DNA of 64,000 bases from Xanthomonas sp. DAR 80977. Its GTDB lineage: Bacteria; Pseudomonadota; Gammaproteobacteria; Xanthomonadales; Xanthomonadaceae. A model generated the notes under the pieces. The model had not been told where the DNA came from. It did no database searches and saw nothing but the letters and a program-made list of their open reading frames with translations. The translations under genes were made by a program, and so were the position numbers. The stretch covers positions 5,339,001 to 5,403,000 of the forward strand of contig NZ_CP162487.1 of the NCBI RefSeq assembly GCF_041240605.1. The letters are read 5' to 3'. Shown here piece by piece: positions 15,320 through 24,836 of the stretch; the first letter of the stretch is position 1, and every line of letters starts with the position of its first letter.

Positions 15320-17155
15320 TCAGGGCGAGCTGCTCTTTGTAACGCTCAACGGGCGCCCGAACACATCAAATGAATTGATTGTGGTTCGGTAAGTGACGCC
15401 ATCTTGAACTAGAATCACGCTCTTCATTGGACGCAGATAGGCTTCGGTGTAGGTATCACCCTTATACTGCGTACTTGTACCTACAGGAGTCGGAAAAGGC
15501 TGCCCAGTCAATGCAAGCTCGTAGACATAGTTTTCGACGCTTGCAATAGCATTGGAACTGGTTCCTTTTTCGAGTTTGAGTAGCTTGTGCTCGTTATAGC
15601 GATAGCTATTGCCGTAAGTATAGCGAAGCCACTCTCCGGCGTTATTGACGACTTCAGTTACAGTAGTACCGGCGCAGCTATCAGAAACACATACAGGGTC
15701 ACCATAAGGGAGATTGGTTGTGGCAGCCCAGCTTCCTGGAGGTGTGCCAGCATTCGGCGCGGTAAAATTTCCTTCCTCAGCTGAGTTGACATAGCTATAT
15801 TGCCACTCGACCGCCTGTAAGCCGGGCCCAGTTATGCGCTTCTTAATCAGACTCGGAGTCCAGTATGTTCGCACAAAGTCCGAATAGGTCGCATCATATG
15901 GCCCGAGACAATTACGTCTTACATTGCTGCGGCCGTGAAGCTTGGCATCAATAAAGAACTGACCTACCGCTCCTGACGGATGCGTAAGCAACATCGACCT
16001 AGTTGGACTTGTATTCGCATCTGTATACCAACCGGGATGGTCGCAACTTGAATCGCTGCCCGTACCTATGTAGAAATTATATATGTCGTCGAAATCGAAT
16101 TTCCATTGACTGGCATCCGGCAATGTGACTTGCTTGAGTTTCTTGCCGCTACTATCGTACGTATACTGCCAGGTCCGCACACCATCTGTGGCACTGGCAA
16201 CTTTTCCATATGAATTATAGTTAAGATCAATATGCCGGCCGTCACTGCTCTCAATCCGGTTGAGCCTAGCTGAAGCAGTTGAGGCATTGCTGTAGCTGTA
16301 AACAATCCAATTTCCAAAACGATCTTCTACGCGAGTGGCGTAAAGCACATTTCGCTTGCGATACAGTTGTTCGCCATACCCTAGTTCATATGACTCCAGA
16401 ATAGGCCAGACATCGTAGACCGCGAGCCAGTCAAACCAGTACTTAGTTCCATCACGGCTGATCGCTAGAAATCCTTCACCAGCGCCATTTTTTATGCTGG
16501 GCAGGCAAGAGAACCAAGTGAATCCTGCAGTTACCCAGCGATAATCAACACCATCTTCTGGCTTTCTTGTGGCTGCATTGGGAGCGAGCAACTCTCCTCC
16601 ATACGGCATGCTCGCGTGTAAACCATACCAATAGTCAGCCGCCCAGAATGGCCCCACTCTTGGAGGAGTCAGCTGAGACGAACAGCGCTGACCAGACCAC
16701 GAATAGGCGACTTGACTGCCGACCGCCGCATACGTGGAGGCGTACACGCCACTGAGCCTAGGCGTGTCAAGCTCCCAATCAGAGAAAGGATTCTGGCTGG
16801 AGTACTCGAACATATCAGCGACCCCAAAGGATCGCCCCAAAGAGACTGGCAGAGCATTGTTACCAGGCAGGTCAATATCTACGTGCTTGAATGATAGTCG
16901 ACCATTGTAGAGGTCAACATTGTCCTGAAAGAGATCGTTGGATAATGCGACAACGTCGCGTTTCTTGGCGATAGTTTTGTCGTACTGCTGCCATGGCAGG
17001 CTTTGACACCAAGCTGACGACGCGACAATTATAGAAAAACCAAAAAACAGCAATGCCATCAATTTGGTAGATTTAAAACTGCTAATACTGGATATTGAAT
17101 ATTTAGCAGAAATTTTTTCCCGCAGGCATTGCGCCCATAATGCAAGCCAAGTCAT
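15320..17155 (-). CDS. Secreted Rhs/YD-type N-terminal-half protein, first gene of the rhs operon
   Basis: A 611-residue protein with an excellent ribosome site (AGGGGG, six bases before ATG 17155). The N-region is long, then a hydrophobic core ends near ASSAWC; an internal ATG at 17059 would give a standard signal peptide but lacks a ribosome site. The body resembles the protein at 8196-9959 throughout and ends at the same VTKSSSP. YD-like strands appear in the second half (VEDRFGNWIVYSY, DGRHIDLNYNSYGKV). It leads a leftward operon with the YD-repeat gene, small secreted proteins, core-toxin and immunity gene. Mature partners presumably assemble outside the inner membrane. Composition is A+T-rich compared with tamB next door. 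Confidence 0.75.
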   Translation of the reverse strand: MTWLALWAQCLREKISAKYSISSISSFKSTKLMALLFFGFSIIVASSAWCQSLPWQQYDKTIAKKRDVVALSNDLFQDNVDLYNGRLSFKHVDIDLPGNNALPVSLGRSFGVADMFEYSSQNPFSDWELDTPRLSGVYASTYAAVGSQVAYSWSGQRCSSQLTPPRVGPFWAADYWYGLHASMPYGGELLAPNAATRKPEDGVDYRWVTAGFTWFSCLPSIKNGAGEGFLAISRDGTKYWFDWLAVYDVWPILESYELGYGEQLYRKRNVLYATRVEDRFGNWIVYSYSNASTASARLNRIESSDGRHIDLNYNSYGKVASATDGVRTWQYTYDSSGKKLKQVTLPDASQWKFDFDDIYNFYIGTGSDSSCDHPGWYTDANTSPTRSMLLTHPSGAVGQFFIDAKLHGRSNVRRNCLGPYDATYSDFVRTYWTPSLIKKRITGPGLQAVEWQYSYVNSAEEGNFTAPNAGTPPGSWAATTNLPYGDPVCVSDSCAGTTVTEVVNNAGEWLRYTYGNSYRYNEHKLLKLEKGTSSNAIASVENYVYELALTGQPFPTPVGTSTQYKGDTYTEAYLRPMKSVILVQDGVTYRTTINSFDVFGRPLSVTKSSSP

Positions 17156-17516
17156 TGTGCCCCCTATTCATGTGCTGTCGCCCACTCCATCTTGCTCAGA
17201 AGTCGGCCACATTCTGATTTCGACACTACGGAAGTAGTCAGACGAAGCCCTTTAGGCGCCTGGGGCTATCAATGAGTAGCCGCATATAGCTTGCCATAAG
17301 CAGCTCGATTTCCTATCTAATATCTGTTGTCCCCACGTTCAAATGCTTCCTAGCGTGCCGCTGTTTTGACCCGTCATCTCGCCGAAAAATCGCGGTGACT
17401 ATAAGATAAAATAGCGATTCAGCTTCCCCAGCCTACCGCTCGCGTCCAACTGTGATGGATCACGCTTACGTCTGTCAAGTGATTTGGGTCGCTCAAAACG
17501 CTTGGGAGTGCACCCC
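17156..17516. other. Intergenic region upstream of the rhs operon
   Basis: About 360 bases with no credible gene. It is the right edge of the A+T-rich island and must hold the promoter of the leftward rhs operon. A weak minus-strand candidate is TTGAAC at 17337-17342 with TAGATA 17 bases downstream. No tRNA or att-like direct repeat was found at this edge. Confidence 0.45.
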
Positions 17517-20500
17517 CTACTTCTCCTTCCGCCAATTAAGCGACCCACGATTCTCCACCGTGCTCGATTCCACCTCCGCGTCGAAACCGCGGCCGAGCAG
17601 GTATTTCAGCGTCAACACCGAGCCGCTGCCGATCAGCGACACGCCGTAACTCACGTAGAGTTTCGGCGAGAGATATTTGCCGAAGCCGACCACCGAGCCG
17701 CCGAGGGTGCGCGATTGGCTGACGCCGGCGTCGTCGAAGCCGAGCTTGGCGCCGAGTTGCGAGGCGAGGATGCCGCTGCCCGCGGACAGCGCGCTGGCCG
17801 CGGCGGTGACCTGGTCGGCTTCGTCGCTGCTGGCGTTGCTGAGGCTGCGGCCCAGCACCAGGTACGACATCGCTTCGGATTGCGACATCGACGGGTCCGA
17901 CCACACGTCGGCGCGCGGGGCGGTGGCGCGGCCGGTGACGTCGATGCCGGCGGTGACGTCGCCGACCTTGCGTTGCGCGCGCATGTTGATGCGCGGGTCG
18001 GAGACGATGTTGTTGCTCCAGGTCAGCTGGCCGCGGGTGATGGTCAGGTCCTGGCCGTAGGCCTTGTACTGGCCGCTGACGTCCAGGCCGCCGGTGGCGG
18101 TCATCTCGCGGCCCTGGCGCGAGCGCACCTGCATGGCGCCGGTCAGCGCGCCCTTCAGGCCGAAGCCGGCCATCTTGACCTGGTCGCCGAGCACCACGCG
18201 CAGGTCCATCTCCAGCGGCGAGCTCGGCGCTTCCTCGGGGTCAGCCGGGTCGAGCACCACCACGTCCTCGGACACCGAGGTGCCGCGGTCCAGCCGCTCA
18301 AGGTCGATGTCCGCCGACGGCACGGTGACCTGGCCGTTCAACTTCATGGTCTTGTTGGCGATGCCGAACTGCAGGTCGGGGTTGGCCACCGCGCGCAACT
18401 CGGCGGTATTGGACACCAGCACGTTGGTGCCGCGGATATTCAACTGCAGCGGCGTGGTGTCGCCGTACCAGGATAGGCCGCCGTCGACGTTGAGCGTGCC
18501 TTCACCGGATTTCACCGAGGCGACGATGCGCGCCGAGCCATCCGGCTGCGCGTCGAAGCGGCCCTTGCCTTCGCTCAGGGTCAGGCCCAGCGCCGGCAGT
18601 TCGCCGGTGAAGTCGCTGAGCGTGGCGTTGCCGCCCATCGACGGCTGCGAGCGCGTGCCGCGCAGGCTGACGTGGCCTTCGACCAGGCCCTTGGGCCGCA
18701 CCAGATCGGGCGAGAACAGCTCCATCCAGTACAGCCGCGACATGTTCATGTAGATCTCGCCGGTGAGCGGCGCGTACGCATCCCAGCCGGTGTCCACGGT
18801 GGCGTCGATGAAGCCGTCGCCCTTGAAGCCGACGCCGAGCTTGGAGTGGATATGCTGGGCGGTGAAGTCGGTGACGAAACTGAACTGGTCGTAGCGCACC
18901 AGTTCGCCGCGCGCGTTGTCGCCCAGGCGCAGGCCGCCTTCCGGCGAGGCCAGGCGCAGCGATCCCTGCCAGGCGTTGCCGGCCGGCTTGAAGCTGCCGT
19001 CGAGGGTGAGTTCGCCGCGCAGGTACATCTTGCGGCCGCTGTTGGGCGGCAGCCACGGCTGCACCAGCGACAGCGGCAGCGCGTCGCCGCGCACGGTCAG
19101 GCCCTGCTTGGGCCAGTTGGCGGCCAGGCACAGCGCGCCGCCACCGTTCGCGCCAAGGCAGGTGTCGGACAGGGTGAAGGCGCTGCCGGCGATGTCGAAG
19201 CTGGCCGGCTGCCGCAACTGCCACGGCTCGCCCTTGGCCGGCGCGACCCGCAGCGTATTCAACCCACCCTGCCAGCGCGCGCCGTCGCGGCGCAATTGCC
19301 CGGCGAAGGCGAGCGCGCCCATGTCGTTGTGGGTGTCGGCATCGAGCTGCAGGTTTTCCACCGCGCCGCGTGCATCCACGCGCACTGTCTCGAGCACCAC
19401 GCCGGCGCTGATCGCGCTGCCGCGCAGCGCCAGTTCGCCGCCACTGCCGCGCCACGGCAGGCGCCCGCGCAGGCTGACGCTGTCGGCGCCGTAGCTGTCC
19501 CACTTCAGGCCGTTGCCGGTGAGGTCGGCGGTGAGGTCGGGCGCATCGCGGCGGCCCTTGACCTGCACGCTGCCGCGCAGGCTGCCGGTGGCGCCGGGCA
19601 GCAAATCGGCCAATTGCAGCGGCTGCAGTTGCGCCTCGATGTCGAGCTGGTCGCCGACCTTGCCCTGCGCCTGCACGCGGCTGTCGCCCAACGCCAGTTG
19701 CAGCTTGCCTTCGCCCTGTTCGCCCTGCAGCGCGAACTTGCCGTTGGCGTCGAGCGGGCGGCTGCGCAGCTTGCCGTTCAAGCGCGGCACGTCGAGGCTG
19801 GCCTGGTAGCCGGCGGCGCTGCCGTCGGCATGCGCCGGCAACTGTTTGCCCTTGGAGGCGAACTGGCCGGACAGGTTGCCGTCCCAGCCCGGCGCGAAAT
19901 AGCCGGGATCGAAGCCGGCCAGTTTGGCATTCACATCCCAACTCAATTCCGGTACCCAGGCCACTTCGCCGCCGAGGTCGAGCGTTCCGCTGGGCATCTT
20001 CGCCTGCACCTGCTTGAGCTGCGCGCGCTGGTCGTCGCCGCGCACATCGAGGTGCAGTTCGGCGCTGTCCTTGCCGCGCGATACGGTGGCTTCACCATAG
20101 GTGGCCCACTGTTTCAGCGTGCCGGCCAGGCCGAGATTGGCGTCGACCAGCTTGATCGGCACGGCCGGCGCATCCGGTGTGGACGGATCCGGCGCAGTGG
20201 CGAAATTCAGGCCGCTGGCATTGACCGAGAAGCGGAACGTGGCGTTGTCCGGATCGCGGAAGTCGGCGGTACCGCGCAGCCGCGCCTGGCCGTCGAAGGC
20301 GCGCAGTTGCAGCGGCGCGACGGTGAGCACCTGGTTGTCCAGGCGCACGTTGGACGGGTCCAGCGTCAGCTTCTGCGCGCCGTAGGCGAGGTGGCCCTGC
20401 AGCTTGGCGTCGCCGCCCTTGCCCGACGCGCTCAGGTCGAACGCGATCGGCTCGCTGGCGGGGGCCGCGGCGGCGCCGGGCGGCACGAACAGCGACGGGT

Positions 20501-21356
20501 CCAGCGCCTTGCTGCTCGCCGCGAACTGCCAGGTGGGATCGGTGCGGCCGGTGAACACCAGGGTGGCGCGCAACGGTGCCGGCGCGTTGCCGGCGATCGC
20601 CACTTCCATCTTGTCCAGGTTGCCGCGCGCGATCAGGCCCAGCCGCGCCGGCGTGCGTCCGCGCGCAGCCGGCAATACCGCACTCGCGGTGAGATTGGCC
20701 TTGTAGTCCTGCGCCGGCACGTAATCGCCATCGACGCGGAAGTCACCGCGGTCACTGGTCACGACCAGGCGCTTCGCGCGAAATTCGCCGTTGGCCACTT
20801 CGATGCCGCCACTCAGCGTGTGGATATCGATCATCGGCTGCTGCGCCTGGGTGATGCGCAGTCCGTTGATCAGGATGCGATCGGCCTGCAGCGCCAGCGG
20901 CACTTCGATCTGCGGCAGCGACTGCGGCCAGCTCGGCAGCTCGAACGGCTCGTCGCTCTTGGCCAGGTTGAGCGTGGCGTTCTTCAGTTGCAGCGTATCG
21001 AGTTGCAGCTTGCGCCCGAGCAGCGGGCGGATGTCCGGATCCAGGTAGGCGCGCTCGGCGGTGAAGTGGATCTGGTCGTAGCGGAAATCCAGGTTGTACA
21101 GGATCAGCGGGCCGGCCAGCGGGCCCTCGGCGCGCTCCCAGGTCAGCGAGGATCCGGCCGGCAGCCGCGCCACCACCTGCGCCAGCAGCACGTCGCGCCC
21201 GGCCACCGTCTGCAGCAGCCAGTACACCGCCAGCAAGGCCAGCAAACCCAGCCCGGCGATGGTCAGTCCCGAACCCCACCAGAAGCGCTTGCGCCGGTAG
21301 AAGCGCGGGCGCCGCGGCGGCGGCGGCGCGGGCGTGGCGGGGCCGGTCGCGCTCAC
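17517..21356 (-). CDS. tamB: TamB, translocation and assembly module inner-membrane protein
   Basis: A 1279-residue protein of normal TamB length (about 1250-1300). Order: short proline-rich cytoplasmic N-terminus, one membrane anchor (about residues 25-50, SGLTIAGLGLLALLAVYWLL), a long beta-taco body that spans the periplasm, and the conserved DUF490 C-terminus (MSYLVLGRSLSNA to KYLSPKLYVSYGVSLIGSGSVLTLKYLLGRGF). With TamA it helps insert autotransporters and moves lipids to the outer membrane. It starts with GTG at 21356, overlapping the tamA stop (GTGA), so translation is coupled. A long antisense frame over it is a shadow of the G+C bias. Confidence 0.94.
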   Translation of the reverse strand: MSATGPATPAPPPPRRPRFYRRKRFWWGSGLTIAGLGLLALLAVYWLLQTVAGRDVLLAQVVARLPAGSSLTWERAEGPLAGPLILYNLDFRYDQIHFTAERAYLDPDIRPLLGRKLQLDTLQLKNATLNLAKSDEPFELPSWPQSLPQIEVPLALQADRILINGLRITQAQQPMIDIHTLSGGIEVANGEFRAKRLVVTSDRGDFRVDGDYVPAQDYKANLTASAVLPAARGRTPARLGLIARGNLDKMEVAIAGNAPAPLRATLVFTGRTDPTWQFAASSKALDPSLFVPPGAAAAPASEPIAFDLSASGKGGDAKLQGHLAYGAQKLTLDPSNVRLDNQVLTVAPLQLRAFDGQARLRGTADFRDPDNATFRFSVNASGLNFATAPDPSTPDAPAVPIKLVDANLGLAGTLKQWATYGEATVSRGKDSAELHLDVRGDDQRAQLKQVQAKMPSGTLDLGGEVAWVPELSWDVNAKLAGFDPGYFAPGWDGNLSGQFASKGKQLPAHADGSAAGYQASLDVPRLNGKLRSRPLDANGKFALQGEQGEGKLQLALGDSRVQAQGKVGDQLDIEAQLQPLQLADLLPGATGSLRGSVQVKGRRDAPDLTADLTGNGLKWDSYGADSVSLRGRLPWRGSGGELALRGSAISAGVVLETVRVDARGAVENLQLDADTHNDMGALAFAGQLRRDGARWQGGLNTLRVAPAKGEPWQLRQPASFDIAGSAFTLSDTCLGANGGGALCLAANWPKQGLTVRGDALPLSLVQPWLPPNSGRKMYLRGELTLDGSFKPAGNAWQGSLRLASPEGGLRLGDNARGELVRYDQFSFVTDFTAQHIHSKLGVGFKGDGFIDATVDTGWDAYAPLTGEIYMNMSRLYWMELFSPDLVRPKGLVEGHVSLRGTRSQPSMGGNATLSDFTGELPALGLTLSEGKGRFDAQPDGSARIVASVKSGEGTLNVDGGLSWYGDTTPLQLNIRGTNVLVSNTAELRAVANPDLQFGIANKTMKLNGQVTVPSADIDLERLDRGTSVSEDVVVLDPADPEEAPSSPLEMDLRVVLGDQVKMAGFGLKGALTGAMQVRSRQGREMTATGGLDVSGQYKAYGQDLTITRGQLTWSNNIVSDPRINMRAQRKVGDVTAGIDVTGRATAPRADVWSDPSMSQSEAMSYLVLGRSLSNASSDEADQVTAAASALSAGSGILASQLGAKLGFDDAGVSQSRTLGGSVVGFGKYLSPKLYVSYGVSLIGSGSVLTLKYLLGRGFDAEVESSTVENRGSLNWRKEK

Positions 21357-23134
21357 AGGTTGGCTCCGATGTTGAGGTAGAGCTGGAACTGCGAGTCCGG
21401 ATCGTTCAAGCCGTGCGCGATGTCCACCCGCACCGGTCCCACCGGCGAACGCCAGCGCACGCCGAAACCGACGCCGGTGTGCCAGTCCGGGGTATCGTCG
21501 AAGGCGCTGCCGCTGTCGACGAACACCGCGCCGCCCCATGGGCCGCCCTTGAAGTAGTGCTCGTACTCGGCGCTGCCGGTGAGCACGTGCTTGGCGCCGA
21601 GCGCGAAGCGGTCCGGCTTGGGGGTGCGCGGGCCGACTTCGCGGAACGCGTAGCCGCGAATGCTGTTGTCGCCGCCGGCGAAGAAGCGCAGGCTCGGCGG
21701 CATCGCCACCAGCGCGTTGGTCCAGGTGCTGCCGGCTTCGCCACGCAGGAGCAGGCGGCTGTTGTCGCCCAGTCCCTGGAACCAGCTCAGGCGCATGTGC
21801 GCCTGGGTGAAGCTGGCGTCCGAGCCCAGCCCTTCGGCGCCGGCACGCAGGCTGAGGTTGCCGCTGAAGCCCTTGCGCGGGAATACCTTGTCGTCCACGC
21901 CCACGTAGTCGGCTTCGATCTGCGGATAGACCAGCGTGGAATACTGGTACAGCGCGTCGTCGAACACCTCGTCGGTGGCGTAGCGCCAGCGCTCGCGCAG
22001 CGCATTGAGCGAGGCGATCGCGGTCCAGTGCTCATTGATCTCGCCGCTGCGGCTGCCGGTGAGCTTGAGGTTGCGCAGGTCGATGTAGTCGGTCTGCTCG
22101 TCGTAGGCGCGCAGCGAGGCGGTGTACCAGCCGTCGAGCCAGCGGAACGCGGGAACGCGATAGCTGGTGATCAGGCTCTTGCGCTTCTGCGCGTAGTCCA
22201 GCTGGGTGCTGAGCTTGTGCCCGCGCGCGTTGACGTAGCGGCGGTCCACGCCCAGGCGCACGCCGGCGCCGCTTTCGCTGCCGTAGCTGATGCCGCTGGT
22301 GTAGATGCTGCGCTTGGCGCGGGTCAGGTTCACGTCGACCGGCACGTTGCCGTCGGCGTCGGCCTCCTCGGGCTTGGGCTGGATGTCGACGGCGCTGAAA
22401 TAGTCGAGCTTGACCAGCGACTCGCGCAGCCGGTCGAGCTTGCCTTCGTGGTAGTAACTGCCTTCGTCCCAGTACACCAGCGGATCGAACAGGGTCTGGT
22501 TGAAATAGTCCTGGTGGAAGCGGATCGCGCCCATGTTGTAGCGGCGGCCGCTGTCCCAGCTCAGGTCGATGTCGGCGGCATGGTCGGCGCGGGTCACCTC
22601 GACCTTGCGCTGGGTGAAGTCGGCATCGAAGTAGCCGCGCTCGGCCAGGCGCCGGGTGATGGTGACCTTGCTGGTCTCGTAGGTGGTGTGGTCGAAGACC
22701 TCGCCGGTCTTGGGACGGAAATTGTGCAGGTCCTGGCCCAGGTAGCTGTCGTCCTCGGCCGGCCCGGTGATGCCGACGTGGAAGTTGCGTACCCGCACCG
22801 GCTCGCCCTTGTCCACGTGCAGGGTCACGGTGAGCGTGTCGTCGTTGCGCGGCGCCTCGACGGTGATGGTCGGGGTGTAGTAGCCGAACGGTTCCAGCGC
22901 CTGCCGGGTCTGCCGCTCGGCCTGGCTGAGCAGGTACTCCAGGCGCGACTCGCCCTGGACCTTGCCGATGGCCTGGTACAGCGACAGCGAGACCTGGATG
23001 TTCTCGATCATCGCCGCATCGTCGTCCTTGTCCAGGCCCTGTATCTGGACTTTTTCGATCGTGCCGCGCGCCTGGACGACGCCGGCCAGCGACAGCAGGG
23101 ACAGGAGAATGGCGAGGCGGGGGATCGATCGCAT
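21353..23134 (-). CDS. tamA: TamA, BamA-family outer-membrane assembly protein
   Basis: A 593-residue Omp85-family protein. It has a signal peptide (MRSIPRLAILLSLLSLAGVVQA), three POTRA domains to about residue 260 (GTIEKVQIQGLDK, VRVRNFHVGITGP, RRLAERGYFDADF), then a 16-strand barrel with the motif FFAGGDNSIRGYAF and the C-terminal strand FQLYLNIGANL. Length matches E. coli TamA (577). It is the outer-membrane partner of TamB, encoded in the same operon with a four-base overlap. The frame extends about 170 codons upstream, but the signal peptide fixes the start at 23134. Confidence 0.95.
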   Translation of the reverse strand: MRSIPRLAILLSLLSLAGVVQARGTIEKVQIQGLDKDDDAAMIENIQVSLSLYQAIGKVQGESRLEYLLSQAERQTRQALEPFGYYTPTITVEAPRNDDTLTVTLHVDKGEPVRVRNFHVGITGPAEDDSYLGQDLHNFRPKTGEVFDHTTYETSKVTITRRLAERGYFDADFTQRKVEVTRADHAADIDLSWDSGRRYNMGAIRFHQDYFNQTLFDPLVYWDEGSYYHEGKLDRLRESLVKLDYFSAVDIQPKPEEADADGNVPVDVNLTRAKRSIYTSGISYGSESGAGVRLGVDRRYVNARGHKLSTQLDYAQKRKSLITSYRVPAFRWLDGWYTASLRAYDEQTDYIDLRNLKLTGSRSGEINEHWTAIASLNALRERWRYATDEVFDDALYQYSTLVYPQIEADYVGVDDKVFPRKGFSGNLSLRAGAEGLGSDASFTQAHMRLSWFQGLGDNSRLLLRGEAGSTWTNALVAMPPSLRFFAGGDNSIRGYAFREVGPRTPKPDRFALGAKHVLTGSAEYEHYFKGGPWGGAVFVDSGSAFDDTPDWHTGVGFGVRWRSPVGPVRVDIAHGLNDPDSQFQLYLNIGANL

Positions 23135-23564
23135 GGGCGCCAGAATACCGACACACCGTGTGAAGCTGTTAACTAGACGTTGGCTTGCATCTGCCCGCAA
23201 GGTCGCGTATGCGGCCCGCGACGGCGGCGTCGCCACGCCTGCAGCATGGCATCGGCGGCCGCTACTGCCGAACATCCGCGCCCGTGCACGATGCCCTGCC
23301 GATGCGCGCTGGAGCGCGGCGGCGAGCGCTGCCGGTGCGGTCCAACCGCGACCGCACCGTTCGCCCCTCTCCTGGCGCGCAGCCATCCTTCGTGGCGGGC
23401 GCACCACGCCTGGCCAGCGGAGCCGGGCACTGCGAACGGAGACGTCCGGCGCGCGAAGAAGGACACGCACGGGCGCCAGGCACGGCGGACAGCCTGTGCA
23501 ACTTGCCAAGCGGCACAGGCCACGCCACGCTGATCGGATCGTCCTCCCTCCACAAGGAAGCGCC
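23135..23564. other. Intergenic region between tamA and the GNAT gene
   Basis: A 430-base divergent region. All six frames are open for stretches, but none has a start, ribosome site or recognisable motif; this reflects G+C bias. Promoters for tamAB and the acetyltransferase are expected here. I see no clear palindromic operator. Confidence 0.45.
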
Positions 23565-24107
23565 GTGTCCACCGTGATCGAAACCCCGCGCTTGCGCCTG
23601 CGCCTGCTGGAGCCGGAGCGTGACGCCGCTTCAATGCTGGCGCTGCTCAACGACCCCGGCTTCCTGGCCCATATCGGCGACCGCGGCGTGCGCGACGAAG
23701 CCCAGGCGCGCCACTACCTCGCCGATGGCGCGGTGCTGAGCTACGCCCAGCATGGTTTCGGCCTGTATGCGATGGAACGCCGCGACGATGGCGCCTGGCT
23801 CGGCGTGGCCGGCCTGGTGCTGCGCCCGACCCTGCCCTGCCCGGATCTGGGCTACGCCCTGTTGCGGCCTTACGAAGGCCATGGCTATGCCAGCGAGGCC
23901 GCGCGTGCGGTGCTGGCGTATGCGCAGGACACCCTGGCACTGCCGCGCCTGTGCGCGATCGTATCGCCGGACAACGCGCGCTCGACCCGGCTGCTGGAGG
24001 CGCTGGGCTTCGCCGCGCAAGGCCGCACACGGATCGCGGCCGATGCGCACGAGGTGGAACTGTACGTCCGCGACTTGTCTGCCGCGGTCGTGCCGTCGGA
24101 CGCTTGA
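23565..24107 (+). CDS. GNAT acetyltransferase, RimJ/RimL type
   Basis: A 180-residue protein starting at GTG 23565, five bases after AAGGAAG. RimJ/RimL-like layout: VIETPRLRLRLLEPERD at the N-terminus, FGLYAMERRDDGAWLGVAGLVLR, then the acetyl-CoA loop region LRPYEGHGYASEAARAVLAYA and IVSPDNARSTRLLEALGF. It would acetylate an amine, such as a protein N-terminus or small molecule; the acceptor cannot be read from sequence. The next gene begins three bases after its stop, so the two form an operon. Length is typical (170-190). Confidence 0.88.
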   Translation: MSTVIETPRLRLRLLEPERDAASMLALLNDPGFLAHIGDRGVRDEAQARHYLADGAVLSYAQHGFGLYAMERRDDGAWLGVAGLVLRPTLPCPDLGYALLRPYEGHGYASEAARAVLAYAQDTLALPRLCAIVSPDNARSTRLLEALGFAAQGRTRIAADAHEVELYVRDLSAAVVPSDA

Positions 24108-24110
24108 GCC

Positions 24111-24653
24111 GTGGACAGCCTGGAATCGCTGCGGTTGCTCGCCCGTTACAACCAGTGGATGAACGAGCGCCTGTATGCCGCCGCGGCGACGCTGCCGGGG
24201 CACGCCGTCGCGCAGGACCGCGGCGCCTTCTTCGGCTCGCTGCTGGGCACGCTCAACCACCTGGTGGTGGCCGACACGATCTGGCTGCAGCGCTTCGCCA
24301 AGCATCCGGCGCAGCATCCGGCGCTGGCGGAGATCGCCGCCGCGCCGACGCCCGCCGCGCTGGATGCCGTCCAGGCCGCAACGCTGCCTGCACTGCTGGT
24401 ACGACGCCAGGCGCTGGACGCGACCATCGCCGCCTGGATGGCGCAGGTGAGCGCGGCGGACCTGGACGTCGCCCTGCATTACCGCAATACCCGCGGCGAC
24501 GCGTATCGCCGGCGCTTCGGCGATCTGCTGCTGCATTTCTTCAATCACCAGACCCACCACCGCGGCCAGGCCACCACCTTGCTCAGCCAGGCCGGCGCGG
24601 AGATGGGAGTGACCGATCTGCTGGCGTTGATTCCGCAGATGGAGATGGAGTGA
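24111..24653 (+). CDS. DinB-family protein (putative metal-dependent)
   Basis: A 180-residue four-helix-bundle protein of the DinB/YfiT-like superfamily. It has LLARYNQWMNERL at the N-terminus, FFGSLLGTLNHLVVADTIWLQRF with the first His, and the C-terminal FFNHQTHHRGQATTLLSQAG carrying the HxxxH-type metal ligands. GTG start at 24111, directly behind the acetyltransferase. Members are metalloenzymes that often transfer small thiols or handle damage, but most lack assigned substrates. No specific role is claimed. Confidence 0.88.
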   Translation: MDSLESLRLLARYNQWMNERLYAAAATLPGHAVAQDRGAFFGSLLGTLNHLVVADTIWLQRFAKHPAQHPALAEIAAAPTPAALDAVQAATLPALLVRRQALDATIAAWMAQVSAADLDVALHYRNTRGDAYRRRFGDLLLHFFNHQTHHRGQATTLLSQAGAEMGVTDLLALIPQMEME

Positions 24654-24836
24654 GGATCGACGGCGCGCGCGCGTAGCCCGCGCCAGCGACAGTGGAGACA
24701 ACAAGATCCGCGCGCTCGGCGTCGCCGCGCGGTTGGCAGAAACCACTCGCCGCATCGCCGTCGGCGAGTCTGTAAGCCCGGCAATGATGCCGAAGACGCG
24801 CAAGCGACCCGCGGCCCTCCCTGCGTAACGACGGCG

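Noticed and set aside
7808..17516. Prophage or integrative element boundaries around the rhs island
   Set aside because: No integrase, tRNA or flanking direct repeat was found; only base composition and RAYT relics suggest transfer.
18672..21380. 902-residue open frame on the plus strand
   Set aside because: It is antisense to tamB, with repetitive Arg/Ala/Gln-rich sequence, no domains and no ribosome site; a G+C-bias shadow.
21357..23650. Long N-terminal extensions of tamA and tamB
   Set aside because: Signal peptide for TamA at 23134 and the GTGA overlap plus membrane anchor for TamB fix shorter starts.
24720..24775. Hairpin with ACTCGCCG/CGGCGAGT arms between the DinB and YceH genes
   Set aside because: It could be a terminator for convergent genes, but there is no T-run and the stem is short; not strong enough to list.
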